Positions 27,516-36,757 of a DNA stretch of 64,000 bases are shown here, in pieces. Location: assembly GCF_031180885.1 (NCBI RefSeq), contig NZ_JAPSLK010000001.1:151104-215103 (forward strand). The letters run 5' to 3'. The translations under genes were made by a program, and so were the position numbers. A model generated the notes under the pieces. It did not search any database, was not told the origin of the DNA, and worked only from the letters and a program-made list of their open reading frames with translations. The DNA comes from Saccharothrix sp. GTDB taxonomy: Bacteria > Actinomycetota > Actinomycetes > Mycobacteriales > Pseudonocardiaceae. Positions within the stretch are counted from its first letter, which is position 1, and the number at the start of each line of letters is the position of its first letter.

Positions 27516-27593
27516 GCCGTCCAGTGCGCCGCACCGGCGTGTCGCCCGCCTGACGACGAGGTGACGTGCCGTGACCGATCGCGCGAACTCCGC

Positions 27594-28478
<885 letters not shown>

Positions 28479-28542
28479 GGGCCGAAGCCTACTTCGTCCC
28501 AGGTCATGGGCGGCCCTTCCCACCTGCGGCAAGATTCCTGCC

Positions 28543-29394
28543 ATGCGTGCACCCGCATCGATACTCACCGTGGCCGCCCTGCTGGCCGCCGCCTGCGCCC
28601 CCGCGGACCAGGCCACCCCGACCCCGACCCAGGTGGACGGCGTCGCCTGCACCAAGGACAAGCTGGCGACGCTGACCCCCGGCAAGATCACCTTCGGCAC
28701 CGACCAGCCGGTCTACCAGCCGTGGTTCGTGGACGACGACCCCACGAACGGCAAGGGCTTCGAGTCGGCCGTCGCCTACGCGGTCGCGGAGGAACTCGGC
28801 TACGCCAAGACCGACGTGGTGTGGACGCGCGTGCCGTTCAACGCGGCCATCCAGCCCGGCAAGAAGTCCTACGACGCCGACATCAACGAGTTCTCCATCA
28901 CCGAGGAGCGCAAGCAGGCGGTTGACTTCTCCGCGCCGTACTACGACGTGGACCAGGTGCTGATCACCCTCAAGTCGTCCAAGGCCGCGTCGGTGAAGAC
29001 GCTCGCCGAGGTGAAGAAGGTCAAGATCGGCGCGCAGGTCGGCACCACCTCGTTCGAGGCGGCCAAGCGCCTGTCGCCCGAGCAGGACGTGGCCGTCTAC
29101 AACACCAACGACGACGCCAAGGCCGCCCTGCGGGCCGGGCAGATCGACGCGCTGGTGGTGGACCTGCCGACCGCGTTCTACATCACCTCCGCCGAACTGG
29201 AGGACGGGCAGATCATCGGCCAGGTCCCCGCCGGCGACGGCCGGCCCGAGCAGTTCGGCATCGTGCTGGACAAGGGCAGCCCGCTCACCGGCTGCGTCTC
29301 CAACGCCGTCGAGTCCCTGCGCTCGAAGGGCACGCTCGCGAAGCTGGAGCAGGAGTGGCTGTCGTCGGCGGGCAAGGCGCCCGAGCTGAAGTGA
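28543..29394 (+). CDS. Amino-acid ABC transporter substrate-binding lipoprotein
   Basis: A 283-residue lipoprotein with signal ending LLAAAC (residues 10-20). The class 3 solute-binding domain has [19 protein letters not shown], then [35 protein letters not shown] and GTTSFEAAK. Together with the next two genes it forms a complete ABC importer, probably for polar amino acids or a related compound. It is divergent from purC. The ABC permease gene overlaps its stop by 4 bases. Confidence 0.9.
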   Translation: MRAPASILTVAALLAAACAPADQATPTPTQVDGVACTKDKLATLTPGKITFGTDQPVYQPWFVDDDPTNGKGFESAVAYAVAEELGYAKTDVVWTRVPFNAAIQPGKKSYDADINEFSITEERKQAVDFSAPYYDVDQVLITLKSSKAASVKTLAEVKKVKIGAQVGTTSFEAAKRLSPEQDVAVYNTNDDAKAALRAGQIDALVVDLPTAFYITSAELEDGQIIGQVPAGDGRPEQFGIVLDKGSPLTGCVSNAVESLRSKGTLAKLEQEWLSSAGKAPELK

Positions 29395-30224
29395 CCGTCT
29401 CCGAGTTGCAGCGGGAGCGCCTGGCGTACAAGCGCTTCCGCTCGCGGCGGTCCACGGTGGTCGCCCTGCTGTCCACCCTGGTGTTCGCCGCGGTCGCGTA
29501 CGCCACCGTCACCGGCGCGCCGGGCTGGCCGCGGGTCCGCGACTCGTTCTTCGACGTCGACGTGGCGTGGCGGGCGCTGCCCGCGGTGCTCGAGGGCCTG
29601 TGGCTGAACCTGCGCGTGCTGATGGTGTGCGGGGTGCTGATCGTGGTCCTCGCGCTGGGCGTGGCGGCGCTGCGCACGCTGCGCGGTCCGGTGTGGTTCC
29701 CGGTGCGGGCGCTGGCCACCGGGTACGTGGACCTGTTCCGCGGGATGCCGCTGATCCTCACCCTGTACCTGGTGGGGTTCGGGCTGCCCGCGCTGCGGCT
29801 GACCGGCGTGCCGAACGACTACGTGGTGCTGGGCGGCGCGGCGCTGGTGCTGACCTACACGGCCTACGTGGCCGAGGTTTTCCGCGCCGGCATTGAATCG
29901 GTCCATCCGTCGCAGGTCGCGGCGGCCCGGTCGTTGGGGCTGGGGCCGCGCCGGACGCTGCGGCTGGTGGTGCTGCCGCAGGCGGTGCGCCGGGTGCTGC
30001 CGGCGCTGTTGAACGACTTCGTGGCGCTGCAGAAGGACTGCGGGCTGATCTCCGTGCTCGGCGCGGTGGACGCGGTGCGCGCGGCGCAGATCGAGCAGGC
30101 CCGGACGTTCAACTTCACCCCGTACGTGCTGGCCGGCCTGCTGTTCGTGCTGCTGGCCGTGCCGTCGGCGCGGTTCGCCGACGCGATGGCGCGGCGCGCG
30201 GAACGCCGGGAGGGCCGCCGATGA
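29391..30224 (+). CDS. Amino-acid ABC transporter permease
   Basis: The 277-residue protein has four to five membrane helices, with the first near residues 17-35. The HisM/GlnP-type permease loop, EVFRAGIESVHPSQVAAARSLGLG, contacts the ATPase. The GTG start overlaps the upstream TGA (GTGA), and the ATGA at the end couples it to the ATPase gene. It is the only permease in the cluster, so it probably forms a homodimer. Confidence 0.92.
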   Translation: MTVSELQRERLAYKRFRSRRSTVVALLSTLVFAAVAYATVTGAPGWPRVRDSFFDVDVAWRALPAVLEGLWLNLRVLMVCGVLIVVLALGVAALRTLRGPVWFPVRALATGYVDLFRGMPLILTLYLVGFGLPALRLTGVPNDYVVLGGAALVLTYTAYVAEVFRAGIESVHPSQVAAARSLGLGPRRTLRLVVLPQAVRRVLPALLNDFVALQKDCGLISVLGAVDAVRAAQIEQARTFNFTPYVLAGLLFVLLAVPSARFADAMARRAERREGRR

Positions 30225-30970
30225 CCACGCCCGTGCTCAGCGTGCGGAACCTGGTCAAGCGCTACGGGCCGCACACCGTCCTGGACGGGGTCGACCTGGA
30301 CGTGCGGGAACACGAGGTGGTGGCGCTGATCGGCTCGTCGGGGTCGGGCAAGTCGACGTTGCTGCGCTGCGTGAACCTGCTGGAGGAACTGGACGACGGC
30401 CAGGTGCTGCTGGACGGCGTGGACGTGTCGGACCCGAGGGTCGACGCCGACGTGGCGCGGCGGGGGATGGGGATCGTCTTCCAGGCGTTCAACCTGTTCC
30501 CGCACATGTCCGTCCTGGACAACATCACCCTCGCACCCCGCGTGGTGCACCGCGTGCCGCGAGGCGAAGCCGAACGCACCGCCCTGGAACTCCTGGACCG
30601 CATGGGCCTGGCCGACAAGGCCCGCAGCTACCCGGACCGGCTGTCCGGGGGCCAGCAGCAACGGGTCGCCATCGCCCGGTCCCTCGCGTACTCGCCCCGG
30701 CTGCTGCTGCTGGACGAGATCACCAGCGCGTTGGACCCGGAGCTGGTCGGCGAGGTGTTGGCGCTGGTCAGGGAGTTGGCGGGGCAGGGCCGGACCATCC
30801 TCATGGCCACCCACGAGATGGGCTTCGCGCGGCAGGTCGCCGACCGGGTGTGCTTCCTGGACGGGGGACGCCTGATCGAGTCCGGCCCGCCCGCGCAGGT
30901 CCTGGGCGAGCCGGAGCACGAGCGGACCCGGCAGTTCCTGCGCCGGATCATCGAGGCCGGCCGGTTGTAG
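30221..30970 (+). CDS. Amino-acid ABC transporter ATPase
   Basis: The 249-residue ATPase has Walker A GSSGSGKST near residue 37, signature LSGGQQQR near 145 and Walker B LLLLDEITSALDPE near 170; the H-loop is in LMATHEMGFA. The size and motif spacing match the GlnQ-type subfamily. Translation is coupled to the permease by ATGA overlap. Confidence 0.95.
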   Translation: MTTPVLSVRNLVKRYGPHTVLDGVDLDVREHEVVALIGSSGSGKSTLLRCVNLLEELDDGQVLLDGVDVSDPRVDADVARRGMGIVFQAFNLFPHMSVLDNITLAPRVVHRVPRGEAERTALELLDRMGLADKARSYPDRLSGGQQQRVAIARSLAYSPRLLLLDEITSALDPELVGEVLALVRELAGQGRTILMATHEMGFARQVADRVCFLDGGRLIESGPPAQVLGEPEHERTRQFLRRIIEAGRL

Positions 30971-31054
30971 CGACTGGTCGAACGCCGGGTGGAGGCCGGG
31001 TGAGGAGAGGGCCACTTGGGTATCGGACGGGTGCCCCCTACCCTGCTACCCGTG

Positions 31055-31471
31055 ATGGCACGGAAGGTCGTCTGGGCACCGGTCGCGGTAGGCGTCGGCC
31101 TCCTGGTGCTGGGCGCGTGCGGCAAGCCCCACGCGTCCCCCACCCCGGTGCCGGTGCCGAGCATCACCCCGTCCCCGACGAAGGTCTCGGTCCCCGCGAA
31201 CGCCTCGATCTCGGTCCGACCCGCTCCGACCACGGTGACGACGACGGTCGCCGCCACCACCGAGCCACCGCCGCCACCGCAGGCCCAGCAGCCACCCGTC
31301 CAGGTGCAGCCCGAGCCGACGTGGGTCGAGCCGACCCACCAGCCCGTGCACGAGGTGGCCCTGCTCGGATTCCCCTGCGACGCGGAGGGCGAGACGGCCG
31401 TCGACCCGGCGGGCAGGCCGCTGGTCTGCGAGAAGTCCCGCCGGGGCAAGCTCTACTGGGCGCGCCCGTAG
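31055..31471 (+). CDS. Small Pro/Thr-rich lipoprotein
   Basis: The 138-residue product has a hydrophobic start and lipobox LLVLGAC. A 70-residue spacer rich in Pro, Thr and Val follows, then a small C-terminal segment (LLGFPCDAEGETAV, LVCEKSRRGKLYW) with two cysteines that may pair. Similar short C-terminal domains occur in cell-wall proteins of actinomycetes. GTG 31052 directly before the ATG is an equal start choice; no strong ribosome site is visible. Confidence 0.7.
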   Translation: MARKVVWAPVAVGVGLLVLGACGKPHASPTPVPVPSITPSPTKVSVPANASISVRPAPTTVTTTVAATTEPPPPPQAQQPPVQVQPEPTWVEPTHQPVHEVALLGFPCDAEGETAVDPAGRPLVCEKSRRGKLYWARP

Positions 31472-31504
31472 CGCCGCGCGGCGGCCGTTCCCCGCCGCGC
31501 GGCG
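31472..31504. terminator. Bidirectional terminator between the lipoprotein and purB
   Basis: A perfect 13-bp stem (core GCCGCGCGGCGG) with a 7-base loop fills the 40-base gap between two convergent stops. It has no long T tract, but position and strength support a terminator. Confidence 0.65.
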
Positions 31505-31511
31505 GGTTCCG

Positions 31512-32948
31512 CTAGAGGATCGGCGCCGGCACGTACCCGGCGGCGGTCGGGTACTTGGCCAGGACGTCCTCGACCTGGGCCACCACGCTCGCCACCTGCT
31601 GCCCGGCCACGCCGGTGAACGACAGCCGGTCGTCCAGCAGCGCCTGCAACTCCGCCCGGTCCAGCGGCAACCGCTCGTCGGCCGCCAGCCGGTCGAGCAG
31701 GTCGTTGCCCGCGCCCTCCTCGCGCATGGCCAGGGCCACCGCCACCGCGTTCTCCTTGATGGCCTCGTGCGCCGTCTCGCGCCCCACGCCCCGTCGCACC
31801 GCGGCCATCAGGACCTTCGTGGTCGCCAGGAACGGCAGGTAGCGGTCCAGCTCGTTCGCCACCACGGCCGGGTACGCGCCGAACTCGTCGAGCACCGTCA
31901 GGAACGTCTCCAGCAGGCCGTCGAGGGCGAAGAACGCGTCCGGCAGGGCCACCCGGCGCACCACGGAGCACGAGACGTCGCCCTCGTTCCACTGGTCGCC
32001 GGCCAGTTCGCCGACCATGGACAGGTACCCGCGCAGGATCACCGCGAAGCCGTTCACGCGCTCGCAGGACCGCGTGTTCATCTTGTGCGGCATGGCGCTG
32101 GAGCCGACCTGGCCCGGCTTGAAGCCCTCGGTGACCAGCTCGTGCCCGGCCATCAGCCGGATGGTCTTGGCCAGGCTCGACGGACCCGCGGCGAGCTGGA
32201 CCAGGCACGACACGACGTCGAAGTCCAGGGAGCGCGGGTACACCTGGCCGACGCTGGTCAGCACCCGCTCGAAGCCCAGGTGGCCGGCGACGGTCGCCTC
32301 CAGCTCGGCCAGCTTCTCGTGGTCGCCGTCGAGCAGGTCCAGCATGTCCTGGGCGGTGCCGACCGGGCCCTTGATGCCGCGCAGCGGGTAGCGGGCGACC
32401 AGTTCGTCCAGCCGGCGGAAGGCCACCAGGACCTCGTCGGCCGCCGACGCGAAGCGCTTGCCCAGGGTGGTGGCCTGCGCGGCCACGTTGTGCGAGCGGC
32501 CGGCCATCACCAGGTCCGCGTGCTCGGCGGCGAGCCGGGCCAGGCGGGCCAGGACGGCGGCGGTCTTGCCGCGGACGTGCTCCAGCGAGCGCAGGACCTG
32601 CAGCTGCTCGACGTTCTCGGTCAGGTCGCGGGAGGTCATGCCCTTGTGGACGTGCTCGTGGCCGGCGAGGGCGTTGAACTCCTCGATGCGGGCCTTCACG
32701 TCGTGCCTGGTCACCCGCTCGCGCTCGGCGATCGAGGCGAGGTCGACCTGTTCGAGCACCCGCTCGTAGTCGGCCACCGCCCCGTCCGGCACGGCGACGC
32801 CGAGCCCGGCCTGGGCCTTGAGCACCGCGAGCCACAGCTGCCGCTCCAGCACGATCTTGTGCTCGGCGGACCACAGCGTGGCCAGCTCGGCGGAGGCGTA
32901 GCGACCTGCGAGGACATTGGCGATCCTGGGCTTGCTCGTCACCGCCAC
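31512..32948 (-). CDS. purB: Adenylosuccinate lyase (PurB)
   Basis: The 478-residue enzyme splits SAICAR and adenylosuccinate, releasing fumarate, in two steps of purine synthesis. Motifs include KGMTSRDLTENVEQ, the GRSHNVAAQATT segment and the superfamily signature GSSAMPHKMNTRSCE near residue 300. The start is GTG 32948. It lies downstream on the same strand as the sigma factor module but is not obviously in its operon. Confidence 0.95.
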   Translation of the reverse strand: MAVTSKPRIANVLAGRYASAELATLWSAEHKIVLERQLWLAVLKAQAGLGVAVPDGAVADYERVLEQVDLASIAERERVTRHDVKARIEEFNALAGHEHVHKGMTSRDLTENVEQLQVLRSLEHVRGKTAAVLARLARLAAEHADLVMAGRSHNVAAQATTLGKRFASAADEVLVAFRRLDELVARYPLRGIKGPVGTAQDMLDLLDGDHEKLAELEATVAGHLGFERVLTSVGQVYPRSLDFDVVSCLVQLAAGPSSLAKTIRLMAGHELVTEGFKPGQVGSSAMPHKMNTRSCERVNGFAVILRGYLSMVGELAGDQWNEGDVSCSVVRRVALPDAFFALDGLLETFLTVLDEFGAYPAVVANELDRYLPFLATTKVLMAAVRRGVGRETAHEAIKENAVAVALAMREEGAGNDLLDRLAADERLPLDRAELQALLDDRLSFTGVAGQQVASVVAQVEDVLAKYPTAAGYVPAPIL

Positions 32949-32982
32949 AGGATAGTTGCCCGCCAGGCGCCCGCCCGACGCC

Positions 32983-33729
32983 TCAGCCGGTCACGGTCAG
33001 CATCGGGTCGGTGGCCATGGCGATGAGCTGCTCGGAGGTGACGGGCGGGACCGTGTCCGTGCTCTTGTCGTAGTTGTGGCCGGTGATCATCACGACCGTC
33101 CCGTCGGTGCGGAAGTGGGCGACCATGTGGGTGAACAGCTCGCGCTGCGGGGCGGCGGACGACGCGACCTCGACGCGGCTGCCGTCCGGCTGGATGCGGG
33201 ACGGGTCGCACCGCGCGGGGGCGCAGAAGGCGGCGCGCGTCACCACGACCGGCGGGCCGATCAGCTCGACGGTGAGGCGGGCGGTGCCCCGCTTGTCGGA
33301 CAGGTAGACGAAGCCGGTGACGTGGCCGGGGGCCTTCTCGACGTCGGGGAAGTCGACCTTGACGTCGAACGTGGTCGACACGACGTCGGCGACCCGCTTG
33401 GTCAGGTACCCGGAGAGGTGCTTCACGCCCCCCTCGACGGGCACCGTGGTCACGGGGAGGCTCGCGGCCGGCGACGGGGTCGCGGACGGCAGCTCGGTCG
33501 TGGTCAGCACGCGGGCCGCGTCGACGGTGCCCCGCGGCGGGGCGAGCACGCTGGGCAGCGCGAGCACCGTCCCGATCAGCGCAAAAGTCGCCACACCCAC
33601 CGCCACCAGCGCCCGCCGGCGCCGGCGAAAGGACTCCGCCCGCGCGATCAGGACGTCCGGGTCGAAGTTCAGCGGCGGCTCTTCGGCGACCGCCGCGCGC
33701 AGGCTCTCCCTCAGCTCCGCTTCGCTCAT
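32983..33729 (-). CDS. Membrane partner of the SigE-family sigma factor (module 1)
   Basis: A 248-residue protein. Residues 1-40 are cytosolic and acidic then basic (ESFRRRRR), one membrane helix lies near 42-60, and the outer domain of about 185 residues contains a CAPARC pair. Its ATG overlaps the sigma gene stop by 4 bases. Topology and coupling suggest an anti-sigma or sensor role, but no zinc-finger HxxxCxxC anti-sigma motif is visible. Confidence 0.7.
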   Translation of the reverse strand: MSEAELRESLRAAVAEEPPLNFDPDVLIARAESFRRRRRALVAVGVATFALIGTVLALPSVLAPPRGTVDAARVLTTTELPSATPSPAASLPVTTVPVEGGVKHLSGYLTKRVADVVSTTFDVKVDFPDVEKAPGHVTGFVYLSDKRGTARLTVELIGPPVVVTRAAFCAPARCDPSRIQPDGSRVEVASSAAPQRELFTHMVAHFRTDGTVVMITGHNYDKSTDTVPPVTSEQLIAMATDPMLTVTG

Positions 33730-34262
33730 GACGCCACCACCGCCCCTTCCTCCAGTTGCTCCACGGCCGCGCGCAACGCGGCCAGCCCACGTGCCGTCTG
33801 GCTCTTGACCGTCCCCTCGGTGCACCCCATCGCCACCGCCACCTCGCTGACCGGCAGGTCCTCGAAGTACCGCAGGACCAGCACCGCCCGCTGGCGCGGC
33901 GGCACCCGCAGCAGGGCCGCGTGGACCAGGTCGCGGGCCCACAGCTGCTCCTCGGCCAGTTCCGGGTCCGCCGAGAGGTCCGCCCGGTCGGGCACCTCGC
34001 CGTCGCGCTGCTCGGCCCGCCGCCACGGTCTGCGCTTCTCGTCCAGCCACGTGCGCAGCAGCACCTTCCGCGCGTAGGCGGACGGGTTGTCCCGCCACTC
34101 CACGCGGTGCCACGCCTGGTAGAGCTTGAGCAGGCTCGCCTGCATCAGGTCCTCGGCGGTGTGCCAGTCGCCGCAGAACAGGTAGGCGGTGCGCCGCAGC
34201 GCTGCGGCGTGGCCCACCGCGAACTCGCGGAACCCCTGCTCATCGGCCTTGCCCATCCGCAC
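33726..34262 (-). CDS. SigE-family ECF RNA polymerase sigma factor (module 1)
   Basis: The 178-residue protein has sigma region 2 (YLFCGDWHTAEDLMQASLLKLYQAW) and region 4 (VPPRQRAVLVLRYFEDL, then CTEGTVKSQTARGL). It fits the SigE family common in actinomycetes. It is coupled to the membrane protein gene downstream. An in-frame ATG six bases on (MGKADEQ) is an alternative start. A similar module follows at 35.3-36.6 kb. Confidence 0.88.
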   Translation of the reverse strand: MRMGKADEQGFREFAVGHAAALRRTAYLFCGDWHTAEDLMQASLLKLYQAWHRVEWRDNPSAYARKVLLRTWLDEKRRPWRRAEQRDGEVPDRADLSADPELAEEQLWARDLVHAALLRVPPRQRAVLVLRYFEDLPVSEVAVAMGCTEGTVKSQTARGLAALRAAVEQLEEGAVVAS

Positions 34263-34319
34263 CCCTTCCGGCCCTCCACCCCTTACACGTCCGAGCGGGT
34301 GCCAGGGGTTGCACCGGGT

Positions 34320-34907
34320 TCAGCGCAGGCCCATGGCCTTGGCGAGCATCCGGCGGGCGGCTGCGCGCGGGTCGGGGCTGATCTCGATCAGGGCGTTGAC
34401 CACGGCGCCGTCGACCAGGGCGATCAGCTCCTCCACGCGCTCCTGGCCCACCGGTTGGCCGGCGTGGGTGAAGATGTCCAGGAGGAGGCCGTGCAGTTCG
34501 CCGCTGAGCTTGCGCATCAGCGGGCGCAGGTACGGGCGGCGGCCGGTGGCCACCAGGCGCTCGTAGCGCAGCAGCACGGCCTCGGCGTCGCGGTCGCCCG
34601 CGGGCGGGCCCAGGAGGAGGTCCAGGACGAGGTCGATGAACGCCTCGCCGCCGCACTCCTCGGGGTCCAGCTCGGCCAGCCGGGCCTTGCCGTACTCCAG
34701 CTCGGCCCGGCCGTGGAACTCCAGCGCGGCGGTGACCAGGTCGTCCAGCGAGTCGAAGTAGTACGTGGTGGACGCGAGCGGCAGGCCGGCGCGCTCGGCC
34801 ACCGCGCGGTGCCGGACCGCGTCGAAGCCGCCGTCGACCAGGAGGCCGGCGGCGGCTTCGACGAGCGCCTGTCGGCGGCGCTCGCCCTTGGGCGTCGCTG
34901 CAGTCAT
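34320..34907 (-). CDS. TetR-family transcriptional regulator of the SMR pump
   Basis: The 195-residue protein has an N-terminal helix-turn-helix (GFDAVRHRAVAERAGLPLASTTYYF) and a helical ligand domain. It is the second gene after the SMR efflux gene on the same strand. TetR proteins in this arrangement repress the pump until a toxic compound binds. Two tandem palindromes in front of the pump are the likely sites. The ATG at 34907 is chosen; a GTG at 34934 overlapping the pump gene is possible. Confidence 0.85.
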   Translation of the reverse strand: MTAATPKGERRRQALVEAAAGLLVDGGFDAVRHRAVAERAGLPLASTTYYFDSLDDLVTAALEFHGRAELEYGKARLAELDPEECGGEAFIDLVLDLLLGPPAGDRDAEAVLLRYERLVATGRRPYLRPLMRKLSGELHGLLLDIFTHAGQPVGQERVEELIALVDGAVVNALIEISPDPRAAARRMLAKAMGLR

Positions 34908-34920
34908 CGGGAGAAAGGTA

Positions 34921-35244
34921 CTAGTGCCCGCCACCGGCGAGGTTCAGGCCGATGACACCGCTCACGATGAGCCCCAGCGACACGAGCTTGAGCGTCGAGA
35001 CGCCGTCGCCCAGCCACACCATGCCGATGACGGCGGTGAGCGCCGCGCCGATGCCGGTCCACACCGCGTAGGCCGGTCCGGCGGGCAGCTGCTTCATCGC
35101 CCACGCCAGGCCCGCGAAGCTGACCAGCGCGAACACCGCGAACGCGACCGTCCACCACAGCCTGCTGAACCCGTCGGACAGCTTCAACGCGACCGCCCAG
35201 CCGGCCTCGAACAGGCCGGACACGATGAGCACCGCCCACGCCAT
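34921..35244 (-). CDS. Small multidrug resistance (SMR) efflux protein
   Basis: The 107-residue protein has four membrane helices. The conserved Glu is in the first helix (VSGLFEAGWAVALKLSDGF), with the SMR hallmarks PAGPAYAVWTGIG and GDGVSTLKLVSLGLIVSGVIGLNL. It probably exports cationic compounds against protons as a dimer. The ATG at 35244 follows GGAGG. The longer open frame upstream runs through the operators and is not coding. Confidence 0.9.
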   Translation of the reverse strand: MAWAVLIVSGLFEAGWAVALKLSDGFSRLWWTVAFAVFALVSFAGLAWAMKQLPAGPAYAVWTGIGAALTAVIGMVWLGDGVSTLKLVSLGLIVSGVIGLNLAGGGH

Positions 35245-35266
35245 GACGACCACCTCCGGAGTAATC

Positions 35267-35304
35267 TGGCACAACCGTACCAAATTACTGGCACAGCCGT
35301 ACCA
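35267..35304 (-). promoter_or_regulatory. Two tandem palindromic operators before the SMR gene
   Basis: TGGCACAACCGTACCA (35267-35282) and TGGCACAGCCGTACCA (35289-35304) differ at one base and repeat every 22 bases. Each is itself a near-perfect dyad (TGGCAC/GTACCA). They lie 23 bases and more ahead of the SMR start, over its promoter. Two copies two helical turns apart fit binding by two TetR dimers. Confidence 0.75.
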
Positions 35305-35326
35305 GAAGGTGGCCGACACCTCCGGT

Positions 35327-36070
35327 TCAGAACTCCGCGGCGATCTCCCGCGCCAACTGCGCCAGCTCCGCCGCGAACGGCGCCACCGACGACCCGGCCT
35401 CCGGCTCGCTCAGCACGTGCACCACGCCGGTCCGCCCCGGGCTCGACGCCTCGGCGGTCGCGCTCGACGGCACGGTCGACGTCCCCGGCGGCACCAGCAC
35501 CACCGACACCACACCGGGGATCGAACCGTCGCGGACCAGGTACGAAGCGCCCCGCGCGCCCGGCGGGCACTGCGCGGCGGCGGGCGCGGCCCGGAGGCCG
35601 TCGGCGGCCGGGAGCTTGTCGGCGAGGGCGACGGCAAGCTCCCGGTCCACCTCCTGGCACCCGGAGGTGCCACCGGGCGCGATGCGACCGGCCGTCCCCG
35701 ACGTGCCGTCCCCCTGCGTAGACGGGGCGTCGGGGCCGCTCTTGGGCGGCACTTCGCCGCGTTGGTCGGTCTCCGCGCGCGGTTCGCCCTCCTGCGGAAC
35801 CGCGAACGGGGTGAGGTTAGGGGACGGGGAGTCCTGAGCGGAACCCGCCGAGGCCGTGAGCCCCTCGGGCTCCTCCCGCGCGAGGTCGGTCGTCACCAGG
35901 ACGCCGCCGAACAGCAGCACCACGGCCAGGGTGGACCCGAGCGCGATCCGCGTCCGGTGCTTGGCGGTGGCCCGCGCCGACGCGGCGCGCACGCTGCCCA
36001 CGTCGAACGACGGCGGCGGCGCACCGCCCGCCGCGTCGCGGAACAGCTCCGCGAGCTTGCGCTCGTCCAC
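35327..36070 (-). CDS. Membrane partner of the SigE-family sigma factor (module 2)
   Basis: A 247-residue protein with a cytosolic N-terminus (LFRDAAGGAPPPSFDVGSV), one membrane helix near residues 45-62 (IALGSTLAVVLLFGGVLV), and a long Ser/Pro/Gly-rich outer region containing two cysteines. GTG 36070 is chosen because GGGGAGG lies 8 bases upstream. Position right after a sigma gene suggests an anti-sigma or signalling role; no classical anti-sigma motif is seen. Confidence 0.7.
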   Translation of the reverse strand: MDERKLAELFRDAAGGAPPPSFDVGSVRAASARATAKHRTRIALGSTLAVVLLFGGVLVTTDLAREEPEGLTASAGSAQDSPSPNLTPFAVPQEGEPRAETDQRGEVPPKSGPDAPSTQGDGTSGTAGRIAPGGTSGCQEVDRELAVALADKLPAADGLRAAPAAAQCPPGARGASYLVRDGSIPGVVSVVLVPPGTSTVPSSATAEASSPGRTGVVHVLSEPEAGSSVAPFAAELAQLAREIAAEF

Positions 36071-36086
36071 TCTCAGCACCTCCCCT

Positions 36087-36605
36087 TCACGACGCGGGCC
36101 GCAGGTCGTCGATGGCGTCCCCCAGCGCCTCCCGCAGGGCTTCCAGCCCGCGCGAGGTCTGGCTCTTCACGGTCCCCTCGGAGCACCCGAGCACCTCGGC
36201 CGCGGCCGACACGTCCAGGCCCTCCAGGAACCGCAGCACGAGCACCGCCCGTTGCCGCGGCGGCACCCGCTTCAAGCCCGCGACCAGGGTCTCGCGCGTC
36301 GCCACCGCGTCGCCGACCTCCCCGTCGCGCGCGGGCGTGTCCGGGACCTCGTCCACGAACCGCTCGCGCCGCCAGGGCCGCCGCGACTCGTCGATCACCG
36401 CGCGCACCAGCGTCCGGCGGACGTAGGCGTCCAGGGCCTGCTTGTCCCGGACCTTCCGCCACCTCCGGTGCAGCGCGACGAACGCGGTCTGCGCGAGGTC
36501 GTCCGCCCGGTGCCAGTCACCACAGAGCAGGAACGCCGTTCGGCGCACGGCCTCCCGGCGAGCTGCGAAGTACTCCGCGAACTCCTGCTCGTCGCGCTGA
36601 TCCAC
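36087..36605 (-). CDS. SigE-family ECF RNA polymerase sigma factor (module 2)
   Basis: The 172-residue protein has region 2 (AFLLCGDWHRADDLAQTAFVALHRRW) and region 4 (VPPRQRAVLVLRFLEGL, CSEGTVKSQTSRGL). It is closely related to the module 1 sigma factor. GTG 36605, after GGAGAG, is preferred over the longer open frame. Its neighbour upstream is the divergent threonine aldolase, 152 bp away. Confidence 0.88.
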   Translation of the reverse strand: MDQRDEQEFAEYFAARREAVRRTAFLLCGDWHRADDLAQTAFVALHRRWRKVRDKQALDAYVRRTLVRAVIDESRRPWRRERFVDEVPDTPARDGEVGDAVATRETLVAGLKRVPPRQRAVLVLRFLEGLDVSAAAEVLGCSEGTVKSQTSRGLEALREALGDAIDDLRPAS

Positions 36606-36757
36606 GCGGACTCTCTCCGCTCGTCGTGCTTGCACCTACCGGACGGAGCCGGGGTCGCCCACGGTTGCACGCCCTGCGTCCGAGACTTGCGTCACCCCCA
36701 TCGTGGTACCGGCGACCGCGCTCGGTAAGGCCTTGCCGCGTGTGATGTGATCCATTC

